This document shows, piece by piece, positions 35,510 through 43,583 of a stretch of 64,000 nt of DNA (positions within the stretch are counted from its first letter, which is position 1; each line of letters starts with the position of its first letter). The stretch spans positions 1 to 64,000 of the forward strand of contig CAYRXM010000001.1 in NCBI GenBank assembly GCA_964428175.1, in the 5' to 3' direction. The translations under genes and the position numbers were made by a program. Source of the DNA: CAYRXM01 sp964428175 (GTDB lineage Bacteria > Chloroflexota > Anaerolineae > JAFGEY01). The notes beneath the pieces were generated by a model. It worked only from the letters and a program-made list of their open reading frames with translations. It had not been told where the DNA came from and did no database searches.

Positions 35510-38500
35510 GTCTGCAACAGACTGTGCCAGTCGTACAACCAGGTACGTCGCTGCCCATGGATGCCGCCGGGGGACGCTCCCGCGTCATCGAATTGGTGGT
35601 GCTGCAGCGAATTGGCCGCGCACTCAACTCGACGCTGGACGAAAAAGAGATTTTGCACCTCTTGATCGAGGAAACGGTCGATGTGACGCCGGCCGAACAA
35701 GGAAACGTCTTCCTGTACGACCCGGCGCAGGCCTGCCTTTTGCCGCAAGCGTGGTTTGGCTATACAGGCGAGCAGGTAGAGCGGCTGAACCGCCTGGGCC
35801 GCGATTTCAACCGTGGGATCATCCACCGCGTATTCGACAGCGGGCAGGCCGCAGTGACGCACGATGTCACCCAGGACCCGGATTACGTGCAAATTGCGCC
35901 CGGCACCCGTTCCGAGCTGACCGTGCCCATCCGTCACGGCCTCGACGTCGTCGGCGTGATCGACCTGGAGAGTTCGCAGCCAGAAGCGTTTGACGAGGGC
36001 ACGCTGCGCTTTGTGCTGGCCATCGCCGAACAGGCCGGTGTCGCCATCGGCAATGCGCGGCGGTTTGCCGAGCAGGTGGCGCGCGAGCAAGTGGTGACGC
36101 GGCGCAACGAGCAACTGCGCCATCTGCTCGAAATCTCGCGCATGTTTGGGCAGCAGCACGCGCTAGACGATCTGCTCGACATCATTGTCCAGGCCATCCC
36201 GGAGACAGTCGGGTTCAACATGGCCCTGCTCAGCCTGGTCGAAGGCCAGCCGCTCCAACTGCGCCGGGTGGCCGCCGCGGGCGTCCCGTTGGCCGATTTT
36301 GAACGCTTGCAGCAGGTCACGCGGCCATTGGAAACTCTGGAACGCACCTTGAAAGATAAATACCGGATCGGCCAGTCCTACTTTTTCCCGCACCAGCAGC
36401 GCGCCGATTGGGACGACGGGTACACGCACAGCGTGCTCGACGCGCCGAAAGACTGGCAGGAGGGCCGCTGGCACCCCAATGATATGCTGCTCGTGCCGCT
36501 GCGAGACAGCACCGGCGTGCTGTTGGGGCTGATCTCGGTCGATGACCCGCAAAACGGCCTGCTGCCCACCCAGGACACGATCCAGACGCTCGAACTGTTT
36601 GCCCACGAAGCAGCACTGGCCATCGAGACCGCGCGCCTGCTCGACCAATCGCGGCGGCACGTTGCCGAACTGGAACTGCTCCAGCAGGTCGGGTTTCGCA
36701 TCGCCTCGTCCCTCGATTTGACCACCGTGCTGGAAACCATCGTCGCAAGTGCGCTGGAATTGGTTCCGGCCAGCGATGTGCGCATTTATTTGTACGATCA
36801 ACCCAGCGGCAGGTTCGAGTGCGGCACGCACAAATCGCGCCCAGGTGTCCCACCCAGGCCGATGCTCCCGCCGCGCCCGAACGGGTTTACCGCCCACGTG
36901 GCCCGGGCCGGCGAAGTGCAGGTCATCAATGACGCGCCGAGACACGAGTTGTACGCGGACCCGGCAACCAAGCATTGGAATGTACAGGCCATCGCCGGGT
37001 TCCCCTTTAAGCGTGCGGGCGAAATCCTGGGCGTGATGGATGTTTCATTTTTCTACGAACATCAATTTACGAAAAAGGAACTGGATTTACTGGCCCTGTT
37101 GGCCAACCAGGCCGCGGTATCCATCGACAATGCGCGCCTGTACGAGAACGCCAGGCGGCGCGCCACCCATCTGGATGCGCTGTGGCACGTCAACCAGCAG
37201 TTGGCGACCATCCGCGACTTTGACGAGCTGCTCAAGCAGGTGGTGCAGATCATCAGCCGCTATTTCGATTATGATCATATCAACCTGTACCTGCTCGATG
37301 CTGCGCGCGCCGAATTGATCTTGCGGGCGCACTCGGGCCAACAGGAAGACGATGCCGAACCGGCAGCGCGCGTCGCCGTCGGCCAGCCTGGATGCCTCAT
37401 CGCCTGGGTGGCGGCCAACAACCGCTCGTCGCTGCTCGACGCGGCGTCGAATGGCCCGGTGGCTTTTCCATCGTCGAGCATGCAGTTGCTCGGCACCTGC
37501 TCCGAACTGGCCGTGCCGCTGTACATCGGCGAGCAGGTTGCCGGCGTGCTGGACGTACACAGCCACCGCGCAGAGGCGTTGAGCCGCGAGGACTTGTTCG
37601 TGATCGAATCTTTGGGCGCGCAGTTGTCGGTGGCCTTTGAGAACGCCCGCCTCTACGATGAACTGGAGCAGCGTGTGCTCAACCGCACCGCCGAACTGGC
37701 CGATGCACTCAAACAGCAGGCGCTCGAAGTGGACAAGACCCGCGCCATCGTCGAGAGCATTTCGGACGCGGTGATCGTCTTTAACCCCAGGGGCGACGTG
37801 GTGCTGGTCAACCCCGGCGTCGAGCGCACGTTTGGGGTGCCTTACCGGCAGTGGATGCGCTGTAACCTGAGCGGCAGGTTGCCCACTCTGTCCAAGCGAG
37901 ACAGCGACACGATGCGCGGGGTGTTTGAGACCGTGCGCCAGGCCCGCCAGGAACTCGCCAGCGGGCGCGAACTGGTTACGGCCACCTTTGAAGTGCCGGA
38001 CCGCGTCATTACGGCCAGTTTCGCCTCGGTGCTGCTGCGCGATCTGGAACCGTTGAACGTCGTCGCGGTATTCCGCGACATCACCCGCGAAGTGCAGCTC
38101 GACCGGATGAAGAGCGAGTTTATCGCCATGGCTGCCCATGAACTGCGCACGCCCATGACATCGATCACCGGCTATGTCAACCTGATGGTCACCGAAAAAG
38201 CCGGACCCATCAACGACATACAGCGCCAATTTCTGCGCGTGATCAGCGCCAATTCAAACCGGCTGATGACCCTGGTCACTGACCTGCTGGACATTTCCAA
38301 GATCGAAGCTGAAGGCCTGCGGCTGAACCTGGCTTCCGAGTCGATGGCCGACATTGTGGCCGAAATCGTTCTGTCCTTCCAGCAGCAAATCGAGGAAAAA
38401 GGACAAGTGCTGGTCGTACATGTGCCCACCGATTTGCCCGAAATCCGGGCCGACCGCGACCGCATGATCCAGGTGGTGACCAACCTGGTCAGCAATGCCT

Positions 38501-38805
38501 TCAAATACACGCCCCAGGGCGGCGAAATCACGGTCGAGGCCTGGTGCGACAACGGTCATTTGGTTCTGGATGTGCGCGATACGGGCATTGGCATTTCGCC
38601 GCAAGACCAGGAACGGCTGTTCTCGCGCTTTTTCCGGGCCGATAATGCCATCGAAACGCAGGAAGGCGGCACTGGCTTGGGGCTGGTGATTACGCGCGAG
38701 ATCATCGAGCGACACGGTGGAAACATTGAGGTCAGGAGTGAGTTGGGCGCCGGCACCACTTTTCGGGTGAGCCTGCCACTGGGGCAGGCTCCGCGTTCCA
38801 ACTGA
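35506..38805 (+). CDS. Cytoplasmic histidine kinase with four GAF domains
   Basis: Histidine kinase of 1099 aa whose ATG overlaps the stop of the previous gene (ATGA). Four GAF domains start near residues 25, 205, 390 and 557; the second has a long insert similar to GAF4 of the giant kinase (both read IGQSYFFPHQ- or LGQSYYIPHQ-like). A coiled coil (about 720-745) and a PAS domain (about 745-860) precede HisKA with His878 (AAHELRTPMTS) and HATPase (NLVSNAFKYTP, DTGIGI, GTGLGLV). No receiver is fused; the small receiver 33 bp downstream probably fills that role. No membrane helix is seen. Confidence 0.93.
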   Translation: MSLQQTVPVVQPGTSLPMDAAGGRSRVIELVVLQRIGRALNSTLDEKEILHLLIEETVDVTPAEQGNVFLYDPAQACLLPQAWFGYTGEQVERLNRLGRDFNRGIIHRVFDSGQAAVTHDVTQDPDYVQIAPGTRSELTVPIRHGLDVVGVIDLESSQPEAFDEGTLRFVLAIAEQAGVAIGNARRFAEQVAREQVVTRRNEQLRHLLEISRMFGQQHALDDLLDIIVQAIPETVGFNMALLSLVEGQPLQLRRVAAAGVPLADFERLQQVTRPLETLERTLKDKYRIGQSYFFPHQQRADWDDGYTHSVLDAPKDWQEGRWHPNDMLLVPLRDSTGVLLGLISVDDPQNGLLPTQDTIQTLELFAHEAALAIETARLLDQSRRHVAELELLQQVGFRIASSLDLTTVLETIVASALELVPASDVRIYLYDQPSGRFECGTHKSRPGVPPRPMLPPRPNGFTAHVARAGEVQVINDAPRHELYADPATKHWNVQAIAGFPFKRAGEILGVMDVSFFYEHQFTKKELDLLALLANQAAVSIDNARLYENARRRATHLDALWHVNQQLATIRDFDELLKQVVQIISRYFDYDHINLYLLDAARAELILRAHSGQQEDDAEPAARVAVGQPGCLIAWVAANNRSSLLDAASNGPVAFPSSSMQLLGTCSELAVPLYIGEQVAGVLDVHSHRAEALSREDLFVIESLGAQLSVAFENARLYDELEQRVLNRTAELADALKQQALEVDKTRAIVESISDAVIVFNPRGDVVLVNPGVERTFGVPYRQWMRCNLSGRLPTLSKRDSDTMRGVFETVRQARQELASGRELVTATFEVPDRVITASFASVLLRDLEPLNVVAVFRDITREVQLDRMKSEFIAMAAHELRTPMTSITGYVNLMVTEKAGPINDIQRQFLRVISANSNRLMTLVTDLLDISKIEAEGLRLNLASESMADIVAEIVLSFQQQIEEKGQVLVVHVPTDLPEIRADRDRMIQVVTNLVSNAFKYTPQGGEITVEAWCDNGHLVLDVRDTGIGISPQDQERLFSRFFRADNAIETQEGGTGLGLVITREIIERHGGNIEVRSELGAGTTFRVSLPLGQAPRSN

Positions 38806-38838
38806 GCGGCGCAATGGAAAACATGGAGTGAGGAGAGT

Positions 38839-39216
38839 ATGGCCTTAATCTTGATTGCAGAAGACGAAAAGGATATCCGGGAACTGATCCAGTTCAGCCT
38901 GACCTTTGCCGGGTTCCAAGTCGTAACTGCCTCGAATGGCAAAGAACTGGTCGAAACGGCCAAGTCGATGAAAGTCAAGCCCGATTTGATCATGTCTGAC
39001 GTGCGCATGCCCCAGATGACAGGCTATGAGGCCTGCGCAGAGATCAAAAAGATAGCCGAGTTGAGGGACATTCCGGTGGTCTTTTTGTCGGCCAAGGGCC
39101 AGGAGTCAGAAATTCAAACGGGGCTGGATTCGGGCGCGCACGAGTATATTCTCAAGCCATTTGCGCCCGATGAGTTGATCAAGCGCGTGAGCGAGATCGT
39201 CAGTAAAGCGAAATAA
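38839..39216 (+). CDS. Single-domain response regulator (CheY-like)
   Basis: Stand-alone receiver, 125 aa, with GAGGAGAG upstream of the ATG. Acidic pocket IAEDEKD, phospho-acceptor Asp54 (MSDVRMP), switch Ser in FLSAKGQ and Lys in LKPFAPDEL are all present. No output domain follows, so it may pass phosphate on or bind a partner. It follows the receiver-less kinase directly and is its likely partner. Confidence 0.93.
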   Translation: MALILIAEDEKDIRELIQFSLTFAGFQVVTASNGKELVETAKSMKVKPDLIMSDVRMPQMTGYEACAEIKKIAELRDIPVVFLSAKGQESEIQTGLDSGAHEYILKPFAPDELIKRVSEIVSKAK

Positions 39217-39271
39217 CCCTCAAGCGGATTGGTGGAAAGAAAAAATTGGGCTTGACAACTGAGGTTTGGGT

Positions 39272-40060
39272 ATGAGTGCCCTGGTACTGGATGGTGGGGT
39301 CGTACATTATGAATACTTTGGACGCGGTCGCCCGCTGATTTTCATCCATGGGTGGTTGGGTTCGTGGCGCTATTGGGTGCCGGCTATGGATGAACTGTCG
39401 GAAACCAAGCGCGTCTATGCTTTTGACCTGTGGGGGTTTGGCGACTCGGACAAGTCGCGGCTGCGCTACACGGTAGACAGCTATGTCGAGCTGCTGCACG
39501 CCTTTATCGACGAATTGGGCGTGTTCGGGCAGATTCCCCTTGTCGGGCATGCGCTGGGCGCGACGGTGGCCGTGTCTTTTGCCGATGCCTATCCCGACTA
39601 TGTGGACCGTGTGATGGCGGTCGGACTGCCCCTGGTCGGCACAGCGATCAACCGCCGCTTTTTGTCCGGCGGCGGCGGCTTTTTGGACCGCGTGCTCGGC
39701 CGCTCGCCGACAGCCGGATATGACACCGTAGAACAGGAAGCCAGCCGGGCTTCTCCCGAAGCGATCAGCCAGAGCGTCCAATCGGTGATGAGCATCGACC
39801 TCAAGCCGGTCATCGCCTCGCTTCAGGTGCCGCTGCTGGCCCTCTATGGCGAGAGCGATAACGTGGTGACGCCGGCAACCGAAGAGGAATTTTCCGGGTT
39901 GAACACAGCCGCACGGCTGATGAGCATGCCCGAAGCGCGACATTTCCCCATGCTCGATCGCAGCAGCCAGTTCAATCGCCTGCTGCTCGACTTTTTGGAG
40001 TGTGGCAGCGATTTGAGCGAGCTGGAACTCAAGGAAGAGTGGCAGCGCCGCATCAGATAG
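39272..40060 (+). CDS. Alpha/beta-hydrolase-fold protein lacking the nucleophile serine
   Basis: Protein of 262 aa (ATG at 39272, GAGG upstream), paralogous to the hydrolase at 19460-20269. Shared landmarks include VHYEYFGRGRPLIFIHGW, FDLWGFGDSDKS, YGESDN (acid) and EARHFPMLD (base). The nucleophile elbow, however, reads GHALGA: the codon at 39551 is GCG, giving Ala94 where the paralogue has Ser96. Hydrolysis by the usual mechanism is therefore not expected, while Asp and His are kept. It may act as a ligand receptor, as proposed for RsbQ/KAI2-type proteins (which do keep the Ser), or as a regulatory partner of the active paralogue. It closes the locus and is followed by a long terminator hairpin. 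Confidence 0.85.
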   Translation: MSALVLDGGVVHYEYFGRGRPLIFIHGWLGSWRYWVPAMDELSETKRVYAFDLWGFGDSDKSRLRYTVDSYVELLHAFIDELGVFGQIPLVGHALGATVAVSFADAYPDYVDRVMAVGLPLVGTAINRRFLSGGGGFLDRVLGRSPTAGYDTVEQEASRASPEAISQSVQSVMSIDLKPVIASLQVPLLALYGESDNVVTPATEEEFSGLNTAARLMSMPEARHFPMLDRSSQFNRLLLDFLECGSDLSELELKEEWQRRIR

Positions 40061-40074
40061 GCGCAGAAATGCAG

Positions 40075-40107
40075 AGGCCCAGGCCGGTCAACCGGCCTGG
40101 GCCTTTG
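40075..40107. terminator. Bidirectional hairpin between convergent genes
   Basis: Perfect inverted repeat AGGCCCAGGCCGGT (40075-40088) with its complement (40091-40104), separated by CA. The T tract on either side is weak, but the position between two converging genes and the stem strength support terminator function. Confidence 0.7.
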
Positions 40108-40142
40108 TGGTTTGGGGCAGTCAGCGCCAGACCCCCCTCCGA

Positions 40143-40904
40143 TCAGGGTACGATGATCCGCACGTAGGCCTGATCGCCGAAAAAGTTGCCATTCGGGCGT
40201 CGCAAGCGCCAATAGCCGGTATAGGCGCCCGGCGCATCGGGCGCAACCATCTCGACGCTGACGTCTACGAGGCGTCCCGGCTCAACCAATTCCACCGTCA
40301 CCTCTGAAGTGGCGTTCATCAGCGCGCCCGAGATGAACACCCACTCGGTGCCCTCCTCCCACAAGCACTCACCGTCGTTGCGCAGCCGCCAGGTCTTGGT
40401 GAAACGGACGCCGCTGTTGTACAACGAGTCGTCCGGAACGGTCACGTCTTCGACAAAGCGCGCCGAAGGCTCGCACCCAGAATCGACAACCAGCGTCGGC
40501 TCTGCGGTCGGTGCGGGTGTCGGTGTGGGCAGCGGCGTCAGCACTTCGACGACTACGGTAGCCGGCAAACTGACCTGCCCATCGACATTGTGCGCTTTGA
40601 CCATCAGCGTGTGCGTACCCAGCGAAGAGGCATCCCAAATCTGGATCACATCAAAGGCAAGCTCACTGCCTTTGCCCGGCCTGTCAACCTGGTACAACCG
40701 CCCATCGACCCACAGCTCGGTCTTGGCGATGTCCCGCTCGCTCTGTGCCACCGACTGCACCAGCACGCGGTCGCCCAGCCGCACCTGGATTTCGTTCGCC
40801 GGCGTCAGAATCGAGATCGTCGGCACATCGCCCCGCTTGGGCGCGCAGGCAACCAGGGCCAGGCCAACCAGGATAATCAAACGTTTCAGACATGAATCTC
40901 GCAT
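40143..40904 (-). CDS. Lipoprotein with Ig-like and NBR1-type (FW) domains
   Basis: Surface lipoprotein, 253 aa from the ATG at 40904 (AGGAAG upstream). The signal ends in a lipobox (ALVAC). A bacterial Ig-like domain (about 30-115: ISILTPANEIQVRLGDRVLVQSVA) leads to a Thr/Pro-rich linker (LPTPTPAPTAEPT). The last 105 residues match the NBR1 central 'four-tryptophan' domain: FTKTWRLRNDGECLWEEGTEW, then GAYTGYWRLRRPNG and a closing strand. That domain is known from the eukaryotic autophagy receptor NBR1 and occurs in some bacteria. Ligand unknown; the gene is monocistronic with its own strong promoter. Confidence 0.85.
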   Translation of the reverse strand: MRDSCLKRLIILVGLALVACAPKRGDVPTISILTPANEIQVRLGDRVLVQSVAQSERDIAKTELWVDGRLYQVDRPGKGSELAFDVIQIWDASSLGTHTLMVKAHNVDGQVSLPATVVVEVLTPLPTPTPAPTAEPTLVVDSGCEPSARFVEDVTVPDDSLYNSGVRFTKTWRLRNDGECLWEEGTEWVFISGALMNATSEVTVELVEPGRLVDVSVEMVAPDAPGAYTGYWRLRRPNGNFFGDQAYVRIIVP

Positions 40905-41029
40905 AGTGCTTCCTATCCGACGAAATCGGAACTGAACAGGGCTCGGCTGTCCGGGACGAAATTCTTGCACAAGAACACGATCCTGGTGGATAGGCCCTGA
41001 CCAGCATCAAGATTTGGTATCAAAGGCGG

Positions 41030-41058
41030 AGTATAGTGCAACTTGGGCCTAAAGTCAA
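41030..41058 (-). promoter_or_regulatory. Promoter of the NBR1-domain lipoprotein gene
   Basis: Minus-strand TTGACT (41058-41053), a 17-nt spacer and TATACT (41035-41030); about 125 nt before the start codon. Confidence 0.7.
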
Positions 41059-41071
41059 TCGGGCTTGCCAA

Positions 41072-41100
41072 TTGTGCTTTTGATACGGTTGTGGTAGAAT
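41072..41100 (+). promoter_or_regulatory. Promoter of the complex-I-like membrane operon
   Basis: TTGTGC (41072-41077), a 17-nt spacer and TAGAAT (41095-41100), directly back to back with the leftward promoter. The ATG follows about 22 nt later. Confidence 0.6.
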
Positions 41101-41121
41101 CGTTCCGCCTGGGAGGATGTG

Positions 41122-42900
41122 ATGAGTGCGCTTTCGACCGTCCTGGCCCCGCTGATCGTGCTGGGGGTTGGGGCCGTGGTTTTTTATATTTCGGATCGAT
41201 TTCTGTCCCCGCAAGACGAAGGACGGGCCGAAACCGTCGTTCTCGGCCTGGCGATTCTTTTCCTGCTGATCGGCATTCCGCGCATCGATGAGGCTGTTCG
41301 CGCCGGCCCGCTGTTTGCCGTGACGTTGAACGCCGGCAAACCGGGCTGGATGCTGGCCTTTGTCTTGCTGACCGGCGCGCTGGCGGCCTCGTTGGTTGCC
41401 CGCGGCCGGCCGCGCCAGGGCCGGGCCGGCCGGCTGGCTGCGCTGGGCAGTGCGCTGCTTTTGATCTGGAGCACCGATCGCGCGCTGCCGGTCGTCGCCT
41501 GGGTGCTGACCGATGTTGCCCTGCTCTACACACTGGCCCGCCGGCGCAACGAGGTCGAGCGCTTGACCCGGACCGGCTTTTTGAGCCTGCTGGGCGCGGT
41601 TCTGCTCGCCGTCGGCCTGTCGCTCGAACCGGCGGTCGAATCGACCAGGCTCACTGCTGCGGCCATCTCGCTGCTGCTGCTGGCCCTGGCCCTCCGCTTG
41701 ATGCCGCCGCCGCTGCCCGCATGGCCGGCGTCGGCCGGCGAGACAGCGCCCCGGTCGCTGGATTTCCCCCGCCTGATTGCCTTTCTCCTGCCGGCCGTTC
41801 TCGTCGCGGCGCTGGGCCAAAAATTCGCCGCGTGGGACGCGCTTGCGCTCACCAACACCCAGCAGTCGCTATACCTGCTCTGGGCCTCGCTGCTGCTGTT
41901 GATCGGCGCGCTGCGCGCCTGGGGCGCTCAGACGCCCGCGCAGTTGATCGAAACCACTTTTTTGTACGGTCAGGGGATGATTTTGTGTGTCGTCGGGTTG
42001 CAGCTCGATCCGGCCATCCAGCTGGCCGCCGCCGCCGGCGCCATCCTCAGCGTTCTGACCTGGCAACTGGCCTGGAGCCAATGCCGGTATCTCAAGCCCG
42101 TCGTCCCACACACCTGGTGGCGTGCTTTTCCGGTCACACTGGCACTGGGTGCGCAGATCGGCCTGCCGTTGACGCTGGGCTTTCCGACGCGCATCGCCAC
42201 TTATGCGGCCATCTTTGAGGGGCACAGGTGGCTCGTCTTGCTGCTGCTAATGGCTTCTGAGGTGCTTTTGTGGGGGGCATTGCTGCGCATTCTGTTCGAC
42301 CTGGAAAGTGTAACCAGCAAGCCGCCCGCCTATCCGGCCTCCCAAACCGAGGTCGAAGGCAGCGCCGCATCCTTCGAACCGTCGCCACCTGGTGCGTGGC
42401 TGCGTCGCCTGGCCGCGCGGCCGCGCATCGCCCGGACAGTCGACGCTGTGCTTGATCGGGTCATCGAGCACTGGCTGCCAGCTGTTCGCCGTGTGGGGAG
42501 CAAGATCGAGCCGGGCTACATCGCCGGCGCTATCCCGGCGCTGCTCCTGCTCGTTTTGGGCCTGTTTCCCAACCTGTTGAGCCAGGGGCGCGATTTTCCC
42601 GGCCTGTTCCAGTGGCTGCGCATTCCGCAGCTGCCGGTGTGGGCGGCGCTGCTGCTGCCGGCCGTCGGCAGTCTGGTCGTCTACCGGCGGCAGGCATCGA
42701 TCCTGAGGCTGTTTCAGGACTGGTGGCCGCTGGTCGAGCAGATATTTGGGCTGGAGTGGCTCTATCGCGCCATATACAAGGTGTTGGGCCAACTCCGCGG
42801 CCTGATTTCGAGTACGACGCTCGTCATCGAAGGCGCGGGGTATATGGCCTGGGTCGTCCTGGTCTGCCTGATCATTCTGATTTTTGTGGTCTCGCGCTGA
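41122..42900 (+). CDS. Divergent proton-pump-like membrane subunit (NuoL/M/MrpA-type fold)
   Basis: Polytopic membrane protein, 592 aa (ATG at 41122, GGGAGG upstream). About 14-16 hydrophobic segments are visible. A stretch reading GLPLTLGFPTRIATYAAIF resembles the GlPLtlGFigK signature of antiporter-like subunits of complex I and Mrp transporters. The canonical Lys/Glu pattern of the proton path cannot be confirmed by eye. Residues 345-380 form a charged cytoplasmic loop, and the C-terminus returns to the membrane. It starts a tight three-gene operon; no other complex I genes are nearby. The assignment is fold-level only. Confidence 0.6.
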   Translation: MSALSTVLAPLIVLGVGAVVFYISDRFLSPQDEGRAETVVLGLAILFLLIGIPRIDEAVRAGPLFAVTLNAGKPGWMLAFVLLTGALAASLVARGRPRQGRAGRLAALGSALLLIWSTDRALPVVAWVLTDVALLYTLARRRNEVERLTRTGFLSLLGAVLLAVGLSLEPAVESTRLTAAAISLLLLALALRLMPPPLPAWPASAGETAPRSLDFPRLIAFLLPAVLVAALGQKFAAWDALALTNTQQSLYLLWASLLLLIGALRAWGAQTPAQLIETTFLYGQGMILCVVGLQLDPAIQLAAAAGAILSVLTWQLAWSQCRYLKPVVPHTWWRAFPVTLALGAQIGLPLTLGFPTRIATYAAIFEGHRWLVLLLLMASEVLLWGALLRILFDLESVTSKPPAYPASQTEVEGSAASFEPSPPGAWLRRLAARPRIARTVDAVLDRVIEHWLPAVRRVGSKIEPGYIAGAIPALLLLVLGLFPNLLSQGRDFPGLFQWLRIPQLPVWAALLLPAVGSLVVYRRQASILRLFQDWWPLVEQIFGLEWLYRAIYKVLGQLRGLISSTTLVIEGAGYMAWVVLVCLIILIFVVSR

Positions 42901-42911
42901 GGGGCACGTCG

Positions 42912-43583
42912 ATGGCTTTTCTCGTCCAACTTGCCAATCTCTCCAGCATCCCCATCGTCATCGGCCTGGTGATCGCGGCTTCGATCATTGCTATCGCCCG
43001 CGACTGGCGATTTGGCCTGTGGGCGCTGCTGGTGCAATACGTACTGCTCGGTGCGCTTCACCTGCGTATGCTTCCGCCCGAACTGGCACTGATCAAGGTG
43101 CTGACCGGTCTGTTGATCTGCCCCATGATTTATTGGTCGGCGCGTTGGGTTGAAAGCGAACGCGCGCACAAGGCCGAGCTTGAGCGGCAGAGAATTGCCC
43201 GCGAACAGGGCCGGGTTCCGCTGCCGCCGCTGCCGTGGCCGCTGCGTCCGACCAGCGGCGTCTTTCGCCTGCTGGTCGTCTTGCTACTGGGCATGGTCTT
43301 GTACAGCGTGTCGATCTCGTTTCCGCTGCCGCTCATTGCTGCCGACATTGCCCCGGCCTGCGTCTGGCTGTGGTTGATGGGCCTGCTGACGCTGGTGCTG
43401 ACTGCCAACCCGCTCCCGACCGGGCTGGGCCTGCTCACCCTGGTTTCCGGCTTTGAACTCTATTTCGACGTGACCCAACCCGGCCTGGCCGGCATCGGCA
43501 TCATGGCCGCGATCAACCTCTCGCTGGGGCTGGTCATCGCCTATCTGATCACCGTCGACGCGCTGACCGGAGAGGTGCTATGA
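42912..43583 (+). CDS. Membrane protein of the complex-I-like operon
   Basis: Membrane protein of 223 aa, ATG at 42912, 11 bp after the preceding gene. Two or three helices come first (about 8-75). A basic cytoplasmic segment (about 75-110, ESERAHKAELERQRIAREQG in outline) follows, then four helices (about 120-220). The last two resemble small NuoK/MrpC-like subunits only in hydrophobic pattern. I do not recognise a family. Its stop overlaps the next ATG (ATGA), so it is certainly part of the same operon and probably of the same complex. Confidence 0.7.
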   Translation: MAFLVQLANLSSIPIVIGLVIAASIIAIARDWRFGLWALLVQYVLLGALHLRMLPPELALIKVLTGLLICPMIYWSARWVESERAHKAELERQRIAREQGRVPLPPLPWPLRPTSGVFRLLVVLLLGMVLYSVSISFPLPLIAADIAPACVWLWLMGLLTLVLTANPLPTGLGLLTLVSGFELYFDVTQPGLAGIGIMAAINLSLGLVIAYLITVDALTGEVL

